Of a stretch of DNA of 64,000 bases, positions 24,182 to 36,930 are shown one piece after another. Positions within the stretch are counted from its first letter, which is position 1. Each line of letters opens with the position of its first letter. The notes below the pieces were generated by a model. That model made no database searches, was not told the DNA's origin, and was given only the letters and a program-made list of their open reading frames with translations. This DNA is from Druceiella hillmani (Eukaryota > Arthropoda > Insecta > Lepidoptera > Hepialidae): contig JAYKKI010000132.1 in the NCBI GenBank assembly GCA_039881145.1, forward strand, positions 2,270,501 to 2,334,500. Direction: 5' to 3'. The position numbers were made by a program, and so were the translations under genes.

Positions 24182-26739
24182 CTAGAGATAAAATGACGTT
24201 TTGAATTACACAAGCTTAAGTAATTCTTGAAAATATATATAAATTTACAAATCCAACAAGTTTATGACAATTGTAATTTTAATTGATATTATTTCAATTT
24301 GACATAGACGCAATTTTCATAACGCTATAGATGTTTATATATAGTTATTGAATAAAGTATTACATCTATGGAAATTTTGATTTTTGACAATTTGAAATGT
24401 TAAATTGTTTACTAACAGTAATAAATATTGAGTCAATGTGTCGTGTGCGTATTTATGGAATTGAACATACGACTACCCTTAAATTGTATATTCACAAAAA
24501 AAAGATTATGTTTTTCAAATACCTTAAAAATGTAAACAAAGATTATTTCTATTTAAAAATAAGCAGTTATATTCTGGTGTCACATAAAACAATTTAAAGT
24601 TTGTGTATTCATTTTTTATTAATGTTGTTTAAATTTAATTACTTTATTCAATTCAATCTTACAACGATGTGTTTTTGGTGCTATTCGAATATACCAAAAG
24701 CAATTTGAGCATCTAATTAGGAGGCATTAGAAAAGGTTAATGAGAGACCAAAAAATTAAAACAAATTAAGAATAAAAAGTAATGGTATTGTAGGTACAGT
24801 ATTGAATACGGTGTCCAAACAAGTATTTTAAAACAATTACCGCATCTATAAAATACAATTCACAATTAACGATTTCAGTTGTTTTTTAATGAAAATATCT
24901 CTTTCAACTTGCATTTGTCTCTTAAATAAATAACCAAATTTTAATTTCGTAAAACTTTGTATTTTATTAAAAGTAATAAAACAAAATTAAATTAATTGCT
25001 ATAAATAACAAAAAATATGGTATTCGGGTGAAATACAATTAGATATCATAAAAATACATGTTAATATTTTTGTAAATTGTCCCTGGTTAACTGGGTGAAC
25101 GTTGTGTTACAAGAAGGAATATTAAAAATGAATAGAATTGTTAAAATAGTTTTTTACTCTTTATTAACGATTATTCTTAACAGTCATGCAGAAAGTTATA
25201 ATATGATTAAATTTATTAAATAGTTACTAGGTTCATAGGACAGTTAATTCCGCAGGAAAAATAGTGGCCAAAAACGTAGTTAATGTAGCTTTTAAAACAA
25301 AATTTAATTCCTTAATTAAAATTTTTTTTACATAAATTTCGTTGAATATTTGAGTAGTTCTATTAAAATTACAAATTTTGATCGTTTTCCAATGAACTAG
25401 TAATATTTTTTGTTTTGTTTTTCGACGTAGTTTGTCAAAAATATATAAGCCACATACAGCACCATGCTAAATTCTTTATTAAGAATTCCTGCTTTAACTT
25501 AAAGCAAAAATAAATATTAAAATATTACCATATGCTAAGTTAAGGACTTTTTAATTGTTTTTTTTTTAAATATGCATGAATGTAACAATTGAAATATAAA
25601 TACCATATCTATAATAAGTATATCGCACGACAAGATTATATCCACTTCTATATTAATAAAAACTTTCTTTCAAAAGTATTATTTACAAATGAACAACAAT
25701 TTTATAAATACTAGATTTGGTGCATTTAGCACCATCTGGGTTTTAGCTTCTCTTAAAACATTATTAAGCATCCTATTAAATAATTTTCTTTGGTTTCCTT
25801 AATAACATGATTATAGTTTCCCGGTAGCCGCTCCACCTTGAATTTTTTAAATTTTTTAAATTTTATCATTCCGTACTCCAAAACATGAATAAAACCCTAT
25901 TTCTTACGCTGTTCAGTCAAATGTCAGTAACTTCCAAATTAAATAAGACAGTTGTTTAGTAAGTCACCAAATGACTTCCAAATTAAACAAAATAAGTGTT
26001 GAGTATTTGTGGGTCTCATTTTATTGTTTTAATAAATTTCATATCAGTTTATTTCTGCCTCTGTTTCATCTATTACCTGATATTTGCCTGTATCGACCAT
26101 TCCAATGTACAAATATTTCTCACTTGTCAATTTATGGCTCAGTGTAAGAGATTGCTCCTGCAACAATAAGTCAACCATCGGTGTACCTAGCTTTCATAGT
26201 TTCAATAAGTTTAATAAAATAAAATTAAATAATAACCTAGTTAGATACAAGCGAATATAAATTTGTTAGTTATAAGATTGGAAATGTTTGTCTTGTTCTG
26301 TGCTATTCGTACAATATTGTGCTATATTTACTTATTTTTTAATGAATAATTCATCACAATAGCTTGATGATTTTTAATGATTACTTGATACGAGTTCAGG
26401 GGTTTTTCCGCCTCATCATTTGTTTGATTTTTTGCTATTGAAATTGTTTAGTCCATTTACGATGCTAAGATCCAATATTTCAACGAGAATATTATTTTCA
26501 AGTCTTCTTTACTTAGTCTGTATTTATATAAATATTGGTAGCATATTATTGTCCTGTAATAAATATAACGAAATAATATAAAGGCCAACATTTTATTAGG
26601 GATAAGAACTGAAATATTTACCAATGTTCCTTGCCCAAATCAAAGCTTACTCCAGAAATACGTCCAAAACTGCACTAAATATGATTCGTAAAATTCCTTT
26701 TATACCAGAAAAGATACTGAAATTACTTTCATAACGCGA

Positions 26740-27015
26740 TCACGTTAGCTTACGTAAGGCAGACCGTATTCAGCAGCGAATGCGCCAAGGGAGTAACGCT
26801 CGTTGCGCTCGCCCAAAGACGTCGCGTATTTCACACTTTAAAACTCGAAGTAACGACGCAACAAGTTAAGTTACGAGTTATGCTCGAGCTCGGCACTTCC
26901 GCTTTTATCTGGATTCCGCTTCAACTAGGTTGCGCTGTGTAAGCAAAGTAGTTATCTGGATGGCATGAATAGAAGCTGCGAGCACATAAGTTTATGACCT
27001 GCGGTCTCCGTACTA
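26740..27015. other. CpG-rich island in the Dpr intron
   Basis: This is about 275 bp with far more G+C and CpG than the rest of the intron. It includes GAGTAACGCTCGTTGCGCTC and an imperfect stem (AACTCGAAGTAAC with GTTACGAGTT). No open frame with Ig likeness and no splice-bounded exon is visible. It may be an enhancer or a diverged mobile fragment. Confidence 0.5.
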
Positions 27016-27757
27016 TAAAGAAAGTTAGATAACCTAAAATAACACGTTAGTATAGTTTATGATGTCACACCTACATCCGTTTACTGTTTTCGTCGTTTCC
27101 AAATACATTTCATTTTCTTATGATGTAAACAGTAGCAATTTGTATTATTGAAACGATAACTGCAAGCGTCTTAAGTAATGATCCCCATCAAATACAATGA
27201 AAAAGTGCGAGGCGGTCGTGTGACTTACATGAATAAATCTGAGTAAACAGATATTATTTTTTGACATATGCAAAGGTTTTCTTACGTCACCGTAATCGAA
27301 AAGGAAAACAGTGATATAAATTATTACTCTATTAAAATTTTCCTGCTAATAGTTCTATGATTTAGAAAGTAAGATGCTATTAGTATACCTATATATAAAT
27401 ACTTTACAAATATGCTCGCATCGTCATTGGTGAATTTACAGCACTATTTTATTCAATCTTATAGGGTTGTAGGGCACTATATATCTGTTGAAAAGCTCTT
27501 CCCAATTGTATAAGGCTTCTGTACATTAATTTGATATTTAGATGAATATAGACCGACATTGTGTTGACTATTCTTTATTTTAAATTTAAACACAATACAA
27601 CTTTATTATAACCTTTATATATTTTGTACGATAAATCTTGATAAAAGCTATTGACTGAAACTTAAACTAATGTCGTAGCTGCACCGAAACAAAATACTGT
27701 GCGTAAGTATCGAAACGAATATGTGTGTACACGCGAAACATTTAAAATAGTACTTGA

Positions 27758-28935
27758 TAAGGAACACAGTTCCTTTTCTGCGTCTTAAATTTTTTGACCA
27801 ATGGGGTACTAAATAAAAAGAATAACAAAAGAACGAATAGCGGCATCCTAGGAGGTTAGTTTAGATTCCGTGAAGTATTAAATAATCATCGTTGTTCAAA
27901 CATCGTTGTTCAAACTTCAAACTTAATTACAACACAGTGGTTTGTTCAGTAATTGTCTATGACTCCTGTACTTTACTAGCTTCCCCTAAGTTAGCCAAGT
28001 AATCTGATATTTTCTATTTTTTTATTACTATTTCTTTGATAGACAATATTTTTATTAATTTCTCTCAAAAAGCAATGAAGAAAATTAAAGCGTATATGAC
28101 CAGCACACACATAAAGCTAATATCAACACATGCATGCACCTGTGTACGTGCTGTGGGCATGTGTACATATTTGTGCATGTGTTTGTGTTTTAAATAGTTG
28201 ATAAGGAGCACAGTTCCTTTCTGCGTTTTAGATTTTTTGACCGATGGGGTACTAAGTGGAATAATGGAATTTATATGTAGATGAGAGATTAGGAGATGCA
28301 ATGCCATATTTTATCTCTCGAATTTGTTTTCTGAATTGCCTCCGCAATGGAACCAATATTAAAATCATATTCAAGTAAGAAGTATAATTTCAGTACACAT
28401 AATAAGTGTTTCTGAATCTTAACTTTAGCATGTGTCCATAATGCGTGTAAATCGTGGGGGTTGGCTTCTTGAAAATCATAAAGAATGACAAAAGAACGAA
28501 TAGGGGCATCCTTAACAAGAGGTTAATTTAGATTCAGGCAAGTATTAAATAATCATCGTTGTTGGTTATGAAATAATATATTTTTAAAGTGTTTTTTATT
28601 ACAAAATCACATATCAATTTTGATAATAACAAATTATAATCAGCATATAGTCCCGAATTAAAAAAAAAAACCAAACTTCAAGCTTACTTCCGACACAGAG
28701 GTTTGTTCAGTGATTGTCTATGACTCCTGTACTTTAGTAGCTTCCCTTTAGTTAGCAATAATTTGATATTTTCTAAATTTTTCATTACTGTCTTTTGATA
28801 GACAATATTTTTATCAATTTCTTTCAAAGCAATGAAGAAATTTAAGGCGGATATGGCCCGCATACACATAGAGCTAATATCAACACGTGCATGCGCATGT
28901 GTGCGTGCTTAAGCATGTGTACGTGTCTGTGTATT
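27758..28935. repeat. Tandem segmental duplication inside the Dpr intron
   Basis: Three blocks occur twice in the same order. AAGGA(A/G)CACAGTTCC-TTTCTGCG is at 27760 and 28201. AAGAACGAATAG-GGCATCCT through AAATAATCATCGTTGTT is at 27829 and 28492. GGTTTGTTCAGT through GACAATATTTTTAT-AATTTC, CAATGAAGAAA and AGCTAATATCAACACGTGCA is at 27941 and 28701. The second copy carries extra sequence between blocks. Both copies end in a TG/CA-rich stretch (28120-28190, 28885-28935). Confidence 0.85.
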
Positions 28936-29840
28936 TTTTTGTGTCAGTAATATTATTGTCAACTTCCTGTGAAAAAAGTTGCTTAAATCTCAAACCATAA
29001 AAACTCATAGCTCAGCAATATAATATAAAATCATAGCAACAATACTATATGTTCGAGTAATTTGAAACTATTTAATTACGAATTAACCAATCGGTAAATT
29101 TTATTTATCTGCTAGGGCAGCAGAAAATCGAAATTTAATTTGTAAAAAAAGAAATAGTCTTAAAATTTGGAATAAATTAGGGAATTGACGCACGTTTGAT
29201 CGTAAATATGCTATTTTGCGAGGGTCGTACATGTTCATTGATAACAAATAACTTGAATTATAGGAAGATTAATCAGTTGCAAAGTATATTTGCTTTCATT
29301 AAAAATCAATTAGAGAATTACATAACATACCTAGGTGAATCAATTCAAAGCATTAGTGAATGCATTGTAAAGTAAGCTACTTACTGTATCATAGACCAAA
29401 TATTAAAAAGTCTTTTACTAATAATGTTACGTGTCCTCAGTATTAAATGAAAAGCCATACAACGGTGTGTGAATTTTGCTAACTTATGTTTGTGTTTCTT
29501 TAATAAAAACTGAGTACACGATTTAATCAGTATTCGCTTCGTTTATAATCTTTGTGTATATAATTGAACGAATATGGATTCTTTAGCTTTTATGTTAATA
29601 AATATATCCTAATTTTGTTTAATAATAATATACATAAACAAATAAAATTAAAACATTATTGTTACCGAATTAAGATATTGTGTCGAAATGTAATGAAATG
29701 CAATTAAAAATAAATTACCGTAGACTTGAGTTAAATTATTGCCTATAATGAAAATCCCTATCTAAATCCAAATAGGAGCAGTCAACTCAGCTTGAATGGC
29801 TTACCTCATAATCTACTTTTCACACTACACCGTTACTTAC

Positions 29841-29977
29841 CTCGAAGTACGTGTACGGATACAGCCGTAGCGGCTACGTCAGCTAGCGCGCACGTATAAT
29901 TCCCCGAGTCGGCCTTGTTCGCGTTTGCGATGTAGAGTCGCGATAGCGCGCCGCTGCTTGTGCTCTCCGTCTTCACG
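29841..29977 (-). CDS. zig-8 / dpr: Dpr/zig-8 family Ig protein, penultimate coding exon (end of second Ig domain)
   Basis: Dpr proteins are neuronal cell-surface Ig proteins that bind DIP partners and specify synaptic connections. This 137-nt exon sits between a good acceptor (minus strand TTTTGTTACAG) and donor (GTAAGTAACG). It starts with one base completing a codon, reads 45 open codons, and ends with one base of the next. The translation begins VKTESTSSGALSRLYIANAN and continues through DSGNYTC, the F-strand D-x-G-x-Y-x-C motif with the disulphide Cys at exon residue 29, to the G strand SVHVLR. The L-x-I-x-x-A-x-x-x-D-S-G pattern is classic Ig, and GNYTCAL followed by VHVL is typical of Dpr/zig-8. 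It is GC-rich against AT-rich flanks. The 1-nt overhang matches the 2-nt start of the terminal exon at 24181, giving the VHVLRGENP junction. The paralogue number cannot be decided without the first Ig domain. Confidence 0.93.
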
Positions 29978-31827
29978 CTGTAACAAAAGATACACCAAAA
30001 ATTACATACACTAAATTAAAGTAATAATAATGAAAATATATCTAATAGTGATGAGTAATTACGTATCGATGAATTATCTGTTGCGATGCAGGTAATTTAG
30101 AGAAAATGGTGCAAAAACGTAAACGTTTCACTGTAAATAGCCGTAAATGGCATTGTTCTGCCAGTAAATTTAAAAGAGCAGTGAAATATATCTTTGAACT
30201 TTATCTTTTTGCTTTGTTTTCGATATTATTAGCTGTATTTAGAGACATTATTGACTATATAGTGGTGTTAGAAGGTGATGTCTCATTCCTCATTGTAATC
30301 TTTTAAAAGGTATTTGTGTATACTTGTTAAAAAAATTCTTAAATAACTTTTGTCACTTCCTATTGCATCTAGAACCTTTAATATAACCTGTCCTAGAAAA
30401 TAACTTCGTTTCATTAATACCTATATATTAAATAAAATATCAAATCTCAATTAATTTTTTTAGTTATTTTGAAGGATAATGCTTATGTAAAGAATATTAT
30501 CTAAGAATTGCAATAACTCAAATAATATTGTGTCATATTATGTCCATTTTCCTATCTAATGCCAGTAATTATATCCTAAAGACTATTTTATTACCAATTA
30601 ATTGGTAGGTAGCATTTTGTTATAAAATGTGGTTTTCTTTACTGAAAGCATAGTCAATCCCAATTATATGATAACCAAATAAAGAAAATATTTGACGAAC
30701 AAAGTAGCTGGACAAAAATTAATGATCGGTACATACATAATGTATATTGCGTTACGAAATATTTTCAAATATTAAAAGGTCAGATCACAGTACTGTACTT
30801 TTATCATATAACCAATACAATATGGCAAATCCTATTATGGCAAATCCTAATATCCATAGAAAAATAAAAGTTTCAAAATTACCAGAAAATTCTTTACTTT
30901 GAATAATTCAAAATATCACTGACAAAATTAGAATATGATCCGCAAATTTTTAGCATGACTTTTTTTCCTAATTTTCATTACCGGATTTAATTATGATTAT
31001 AAATGTGGACATGAAGTTTTCACAATTCAAATTATATTCATATTATTTTGAACAGAAAAAAAATTAGTTTAAAACAGTATAATTTTTTTTCTTTTCATTA
31101 AACAGTAAAATGGGTCAAATAACTATTGTATAAAATTAATAACTAATGTTAATGAATAATACACCTGTTCCATGTTAATCTGTTTTCATCTACCATCTTT
31201 AGTGACCCTAAATCTTAGTGTCAACCTCGTTAGTCTTATATTATGTACGGCCATTTGGTGATTCAAAATAATCGTTAGTTTATTTTGTAATATTTAAGTT
31301 ACACGTAAATAGATTTAATACATTTTACGTTAACGGTGTTTAGTTTGTAATATTACCTTACACGTAAATGGCTTTTACCTTGATCTTAAACTAGCAAACT
31401 GTTCTAGTACTATTTATTTTCATACTACAAACACTGATAAATAAAAACATTGATGATCAAATAGTTATAGACTTATTTGGACGAATTTTTGTAATTAGAT
31501 ATTTTTAATGAAAATTTCGACTAGTTTAATATATACCAAGATACTAAAAAAAATTTAAGGTGAAATTCATTTTCCACATATGTAAAATGAGTGTGAATTT
31601 TTTTAACGCCTCCATATAGTATGTTAACTCAAAAGGGTATCTGGATTGTATTAACAGTTTTTTTTTATAAATCTGGCTTGTAAAATATTGGATTTAAATT
31701 TATTGCGCAATTTATTTACTCTACCTCCACGTTTTTAACTATAGATTCAAAAATGTCAAAAAAAAATTACATATTACCGTTTCTATAGCTAACAGACAAA
31801 ATATTTCTGTTAACTAACAAGAAAAAT

Positions 31828-32012
31828 TTCAAGAACTATGTGACCCATATGCATTTCAAGACTAGGTGGCCCATATGCATTTCAAGACAAGGTGGCCCAT
31901 ATGCATTTCAAGACTAGGTGGCCCATATGCATTTCAAGACTAGGTGACCCATGTGCATTTCAAGACTAGGTGGCCCATATGCATTTCAAGACTAGGTGAC
32001 CCATATGCATAT
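31828..32012. repeat. 26-bp minisatellite, six to seven copies
   Basis: The unit GCATTTCAAGACTAGGTGGC followed by CCATAT recurs exactly every 26 bp (anchors 31851, 31877, 31903, 31929, 31955, 31981), with a diverged leader and a broken last unit. Substitutions are few, so the array is young. Each unit contains the overlapping palindromes CATATG and ATGCAT. Confidence 0.95.
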
Positions 32013-32641
32013 CCCGAAACGCAATTTCTTTATTATCATTAATTAGTTTAATAAAACACGAAAGGTAGCGAAAAGTAAACTTAAATGACATAATTTTGGC
32101 GTTTCATTCATATTTACGTAAAATAGTTAGTATTTTCTGTACACGTTACTTGAATTTACTAATAAGAATAAATTACTTGAGATTTAATATCCAGGACAAA
32201 TATATGTGAATTTTGACGAAGGAAAATCTTTGATAAATTAGTATAAAATTTTTCGAGAGGAAAATAAATATGCGTGTTATGGTATTTTTAAGAGGAAACT
32301 AAATATATGTGTTATGAATATTTTTACAACGTGGATTTTTACAACTGTTGTTGCTAATTTTATCAAGGGGTAATTAGCTTCGTGGAGGGGATGTAATGTA
32401 TTTTAGTTGCAGTTACTCAGTTTAAAAACAAATTTTTTGTTTGTTTTGCGTAAGAGTAGACACAAAATAAAATTATAGTTTAAGAAACTAAAAAAATGCA
32501 TTTTCATAAATACTGCACTAAAAAGCTGTTTTTATTAAAGCTGTTTTTTTATCTACTCTGTGAGGAATTTAGTGTTTCGGTTGTGTTTGTTATTGAATAT
32601 AATATTTCAGTGTAAAAGCGTGGAGAGTCGTGGCGTTTAAT

Positions 32642-32780
32642 TGTGTTGTCATCAGAACTACAAACAACTACCGAGTTCTATGATGATAGAATAATTAGAA
32701 GGGCATGATATTTATTCGTTATCTTGATTCAATTACATAGTTACAGATCGACTCAACAAAAGTCTGTTGATAAGTAATCA
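32642..32780. repeat. Dispersed ATTGTCATCAGAACTAC repeat, copy B
   Basis: TGTTGTCATCAGAACTACAA, ACAACTACCGAGTT, TTCAATTACATAGTTACAGA, TCGACTCAACAAAAG-CTGTTGATAA. Same orientation as 23472-23598. Confidence 0.65.
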
Positions 32781-33734
32781 TTTTAAATAATATAAAAATA
32801 AATGAAAATAATAATATATTATTATTTTTATAGTTAAACTATGTCAACTACCAATGAATGCCTAAAAAGCAATAAATATAAATATTCAAATTGAAAATAT
32901 TGTTACAGTTTCTTCGTAAAATCACGCTATCTAATCATTTACATATTCAAGAGATAAAATATAAAAATCTTTTATTCTATTTTCGCTGAAAAGTTTTATT
33001 AACTTTAAATGTCTCGGTGTCTCCTATTCAATATTTCTAGCCAGTTATTTCCTTCTGTCACAATTTCCATTTCAAAGATGTCAGCCATGCGGCGAAGTGA
33101 ATTATTCCGTTCGAAATCGTTTGAGAAAATATTGCATTACGTATATTTGGTCGCGTGTAGTGAGAGAGAAGTTAAAGGTTCGTTTTTTATAACACGTTAA
33201 AGAAATGCTTGGATTTTAGCCTATATTTGTGTTCGAACAATATATTTTTCAACCTGAATTTTTATATAAAACTAGAATAATTGAAAGCGTCAAAAATGTA
33301 TGAGTAGCAGAAAATAAAAACATAAGTGAGCAAATAACAAGGAAATTGTAAAAATTATTCCAATGTAGTTTTTTAAAAGTTATTTATTTGTTATTTAATA
33401 TTTATTTGTTATTTATATAGATTGAAAAAGAAATCTAGTTTCCATTTTGAATTATTTATTGGTTAATTATTAATAAAAATTAACTTATAAATATTAAATT
33501 AATTTCATATAATTACCTTATTAATATTACACTTGTAATGCATTGTGCGATGGTCAAAATTGTATTGTAGTAAAGAAAATGAAAGCGAAAAAAATCAATA
33601 AACATTCAAAACTGTTATCAATTTTTATTTTGTAAATTTTTTCAAAATGTAAGTCCTCTTATTAAATATCGAGGACGTAAATGAAGACTTTTTGTTATTT
33701 TAAGACATCACTGCCAAATTAGGAAAATATCTCA

Positions 33735-33736
<2 letters not shown>

Positions 33737-33785
<49 letters not shown>

Positions 33786-33830
33786 TATATAAATATATAC
33801 ATATATATATATATATACATATATATATAA

Positions 33831-33873
<43 letters not shown>
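33737..33873. repeat. TA microsatellite with TATAC/AAATA interruptions
   Basis: About 135 bp of (TA)n in which ATAC and AAATATATAC interruptions recur, giving a weak higher-order repeat. An open frame of alternating Ile and Tyr over it is an artefact. Confidence 0.98.
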
Positions 33874-33874
<1 letters not shown>

Positions 33875-34544
33875 CAAGTTACCAGAAACCATCAACAACA
33901 AGTTTACCAGATTTTATCTCAAAACTGAAATATGGAACATTCATCTTATATCACTAAACACGAAATACCCAAAAAGAAACTGCAAAAATGAAACAGCGAC
34001 AATAGACCAATAATTTTGGAATACATCATCTCGTGTCAAATTAATCTTCTAAACACCACAATATTGTTATTTGAACATAGCAAAAATTAAAATTTTTGGG
34101 ATTAATAAATTTTAAATAAATACCATTATAATATAATAATTTGAAAAAATTAATAAAATTAACTATTTTGCGTAATATCTCTAGTCGTTTCCCACCAAAA
34201 TAAAAAATGACGAAAAATTAATCAATAAAATTTATTCTACGGTTAAGTAGGTATGCTGGTATTCCATGCTTGTAATGCATTATATTTATAAGAGAAAATA
34301 GTATTAGCTAGTAGTTTTGAAGTTGTTGCTTTTTGAAAATGTTTAATCTGAATTTTTTTAATGGTATTTTTTTATTTATTTAAACTAATGAAAAAATTAT
34401 TTAAAGCTATTGATATCCAAAATTAATGTTTTTCAGGCTTCAAACTAATGTAATCTCAAGCAATAAACATTTGTATCTTCCAATACACTAATTTCAATAA
34501 TACAATAAACCAAAATACAGCAAATCCGCCCTCACCGCCAACCC

Positions 34545-35330
34545 TTAAAATAAACAAACAGACGAACGGCACCGATTAGATGCGACCCGGAGGCATTTAT
34601 CGAAATTTACGAGCATCACACATTTGCTCCGCGTACTCGACGTCAAATTAAATTCACCCAATAAAGCCCCTTCCACCACCGATCCCGCCCTGGCCTAAAC
34701 ATCTCCAAACACGGAGGCGCGGATAGGTCCCGATGTTTATATAATGCTTCACGAAAAGAAATCGATAGTTATTGAATCCGACGACGAGGCACCGCCTTTG
34801 CATATCCATCTATCTATCTATGTATTCACTCCACGCGATATCAAAGGGATGAATATTGCGAAGGGAATTGAAGACGCCCGACTTGGCAGTCATTCAAGGC
34901 CGAATAGTTATAACCATAAATAAGCATAAGCGTAGCTACTACAAAAAATATGTCGATGTCGACAGACGGCTTTTGTTGAGTATCTCTTCCTATCGTCTTT
35001 AGTTTCTTTTTCGTAAAGTTTTTTTTTCGGTGTTATATATGCGGGAGGTCGAATAAGGTCGCGAAGTAAGATGGCTATGCTCCTCGTAAAAAATAAATAC
35101 TACATCGACAAGTTTTGATGGGTCACCATGATTTCGTTTTCGCTTCCAGTCTGAAACCACGCGGCGAGTCGGCAGATTGATTGTGACAATGTTTATTCAA
35201 TTTGCGGGGAGGTACATATGTGTAATTCGATTTGTGTTATTGTAATATAGCGTGCACATAACAAATACACTTCACGGTTGAGGGTTTTTAGCCTGAGAGG
35301 GGTGGAGTTTATTGGCGAGTTTATCGAGTG
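34545..35330. other. GC-richer noncoding island, candidate conserved element
   Basis: Base composition shifts to near balanced. Segments include ACCGATTAGATGCGACCCGG, CCTTCCACCACCGATCCCGC and TTCACTCCACGCGATATCAA. All frames contain stops and no known domain appears. It lies on the 5' side of the Dpr exons, where long introns with enhancers are expected. Confidence 0.4.
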
Positions 35331-36049
35331 TGTCCTGTTAATGTAAATCGTGTTGACTTTTATTTATTCTGTGAGAAATTGAATAAACAGTTGGAAGCGT
35401 GTTTGTTATTTCAGCACATAATACTCATGTGGTCAAAACTTTTTATATTTATTTTTAATACTTCTTCACAGTGCATACTGTGTACTTGTAGTTGCTGAGG
35501 CGGTAAAAAATATACAATGTTATTATTTCAAGAAATTTAAAGCATCTTTTTTATTCTTTTTTGTATTATTCCACAAATGTATTTTTAGATTATTTGATTT
35601 AATGTTTTTATCATTAAAGTAATATTTTTTGGTATTTTATTTCTAAAGGATTATCTTTTAAAATGGAAAGATGGTTCTTCACAAATAAAAGTAGTAACGT
35701 TAAAAAATGCAAGTGACAATAGAATGCAAGTCGGTTTTTGTGCTCTTAGTGAATTCCACCTTATAATATATAATATGTAAATTATTATATGAATATTAAA
35801 TAATTTTTCTATCATTTTGAATAATGAAGAAATTTCATCATGGTGTGTGCGCGAGTTATACCGCTGAATATGATTTTATAGTTTTTTTCTTAGCTGTTTT
35901 CCTCATATCTAAATAAAATTGTGAGATGATATGTTCTTTTGATAAACGTTTTAAACTAAAAATACCAAATTAAAGCCAAAAACAAAATTGAAATTAAATA
36001 CATCTCACGTCACGTATTGAGCCAAAGTCATTTAGACTTCAAATAAAAT

Positions 36050-36640
36050 CTCAGATTTTGCCCACGAGAGTTATTAAGAAAGTTTTTAAAAATATATATG
36101 CTTTCTTTCTTAATAAAGAAATAAATGTGGGCGAAATATAATATTCGGAATTTCACCCAAATTTAAATTTTATTCATATCAAGCGTACTGCAACCTTTAC
36201 GGTTACTCAATTCTCACTGTAATTACATTTTTTGATCGTAGCGCACCTATGTAAATATTGTTGAAATAGGAAAGTTTCTTAACATGAGTTTCTAAAAAAA
36301 TATTTGCTCTTTCTCCATTATTAAAGACATAGGTGTGGGTGAAATGTTAAGTTTTAAATTTCACTGCAAAATGTTACCAAATTTTTTTAGAATTCAACGC
36401 ACCACGACCTTTTAATTCGCGAAATGCTCAATAGAGTTTAAATTTATAACGTGGTAAAATGTTTAACGTTGATTTCTAAAGGTCTGTATCCTTTTCATGT
36501 TAATAAAGAGATATGTGTGGGCGAAATGTTAAATTTCGAATTTCACTAAAAAACATTATTAAATTTGAATCGAGTTGAACGCGCCGCGACCTTTTCTTTC
36601 ACTCAATGATCACTGGAATTTAATTTGCGTCAGGACCGCT
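36050..36640. repeat. Three diverged tandem units of about 195 bp
   Basis: TTAATAAAGA-type sequence followed by GTGGGCGAAAT occurs at 36127, 36335 (GTGGGTGAAAT) and 36517. Each is followed by TTTCAC, then an AACGC(G/A)CC(G/A)CGACCTTT-type block (36390s and 36580s; more diverged in the first unit) and ACTCAAT-like sequence. Spacing is 208 and 182 bp. A GC-richer segment (36600-36930) abuts its end. Confidence 0.75.
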
Positions 36641-36930
36641 TGACGTTCTGACATCGCCGAACAGATTGAAGTATCGAACGTATTTTACGTGGTGGAGTAC
36701 ATTGGTTGGGATCCTTCATAATATGGAAATTAGTAAGCCCGGTGCGCGACACATGAAATTACATGTGTACCAAGGAGACACGTAGCGCTTAAAATGCAGG
36801 TCGCGTGTGATGCGCAATTGGGGCCCAGAGAAAACGTCGAAATTCGTTTTGGGGGGAATTTTTTCGCGTAGAATTGAGCGACTGTCGATGGAAGAACGAA
36901 ATTAAAATGTTTGTGGAGTAATTTATGTTA
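36640..36930. other. GC-richer noncoding island
   Basis: CAGGACCGCTTGACGTTCTG, GTAAGCCCGGTGCGCGACAC and GCAATTGGGGCCCAGAGAAA mark a stretch unlike its flanks. No coding frame is present. It directly follows the 195-bp triplicate. Confidence 0.35.

Larger units (their letters stand above)
24182..29840 (-). other. Intron of the Dpr/zig-8 gene
   Basis: This 5,659-bp phase-1 intron has a GT donor (29840 side) and AG acceptor (24182 side) on the minus strand. It contains a CpG-rich island (26740-27015) and a tandem segmental duplication (27758-28935). Otherwise it is unremarkable AT-rich sequence with short T/A runs. I found no other coding exon in it. Its boundaries rest on the two exon calls. 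Confidence 0.85.

Noticed and set aside
24019..24213. Arg-rich 64-codon minus-strand frame
   Set aside because: It overlaps the Dpr terminal exon in another frame. The spliced frame matches the family and the phase of the upstream exon.
33719..33901. Open frame of alternating Ile and Tyr
   Set aside because: It is the translation of a TA microsatellite.
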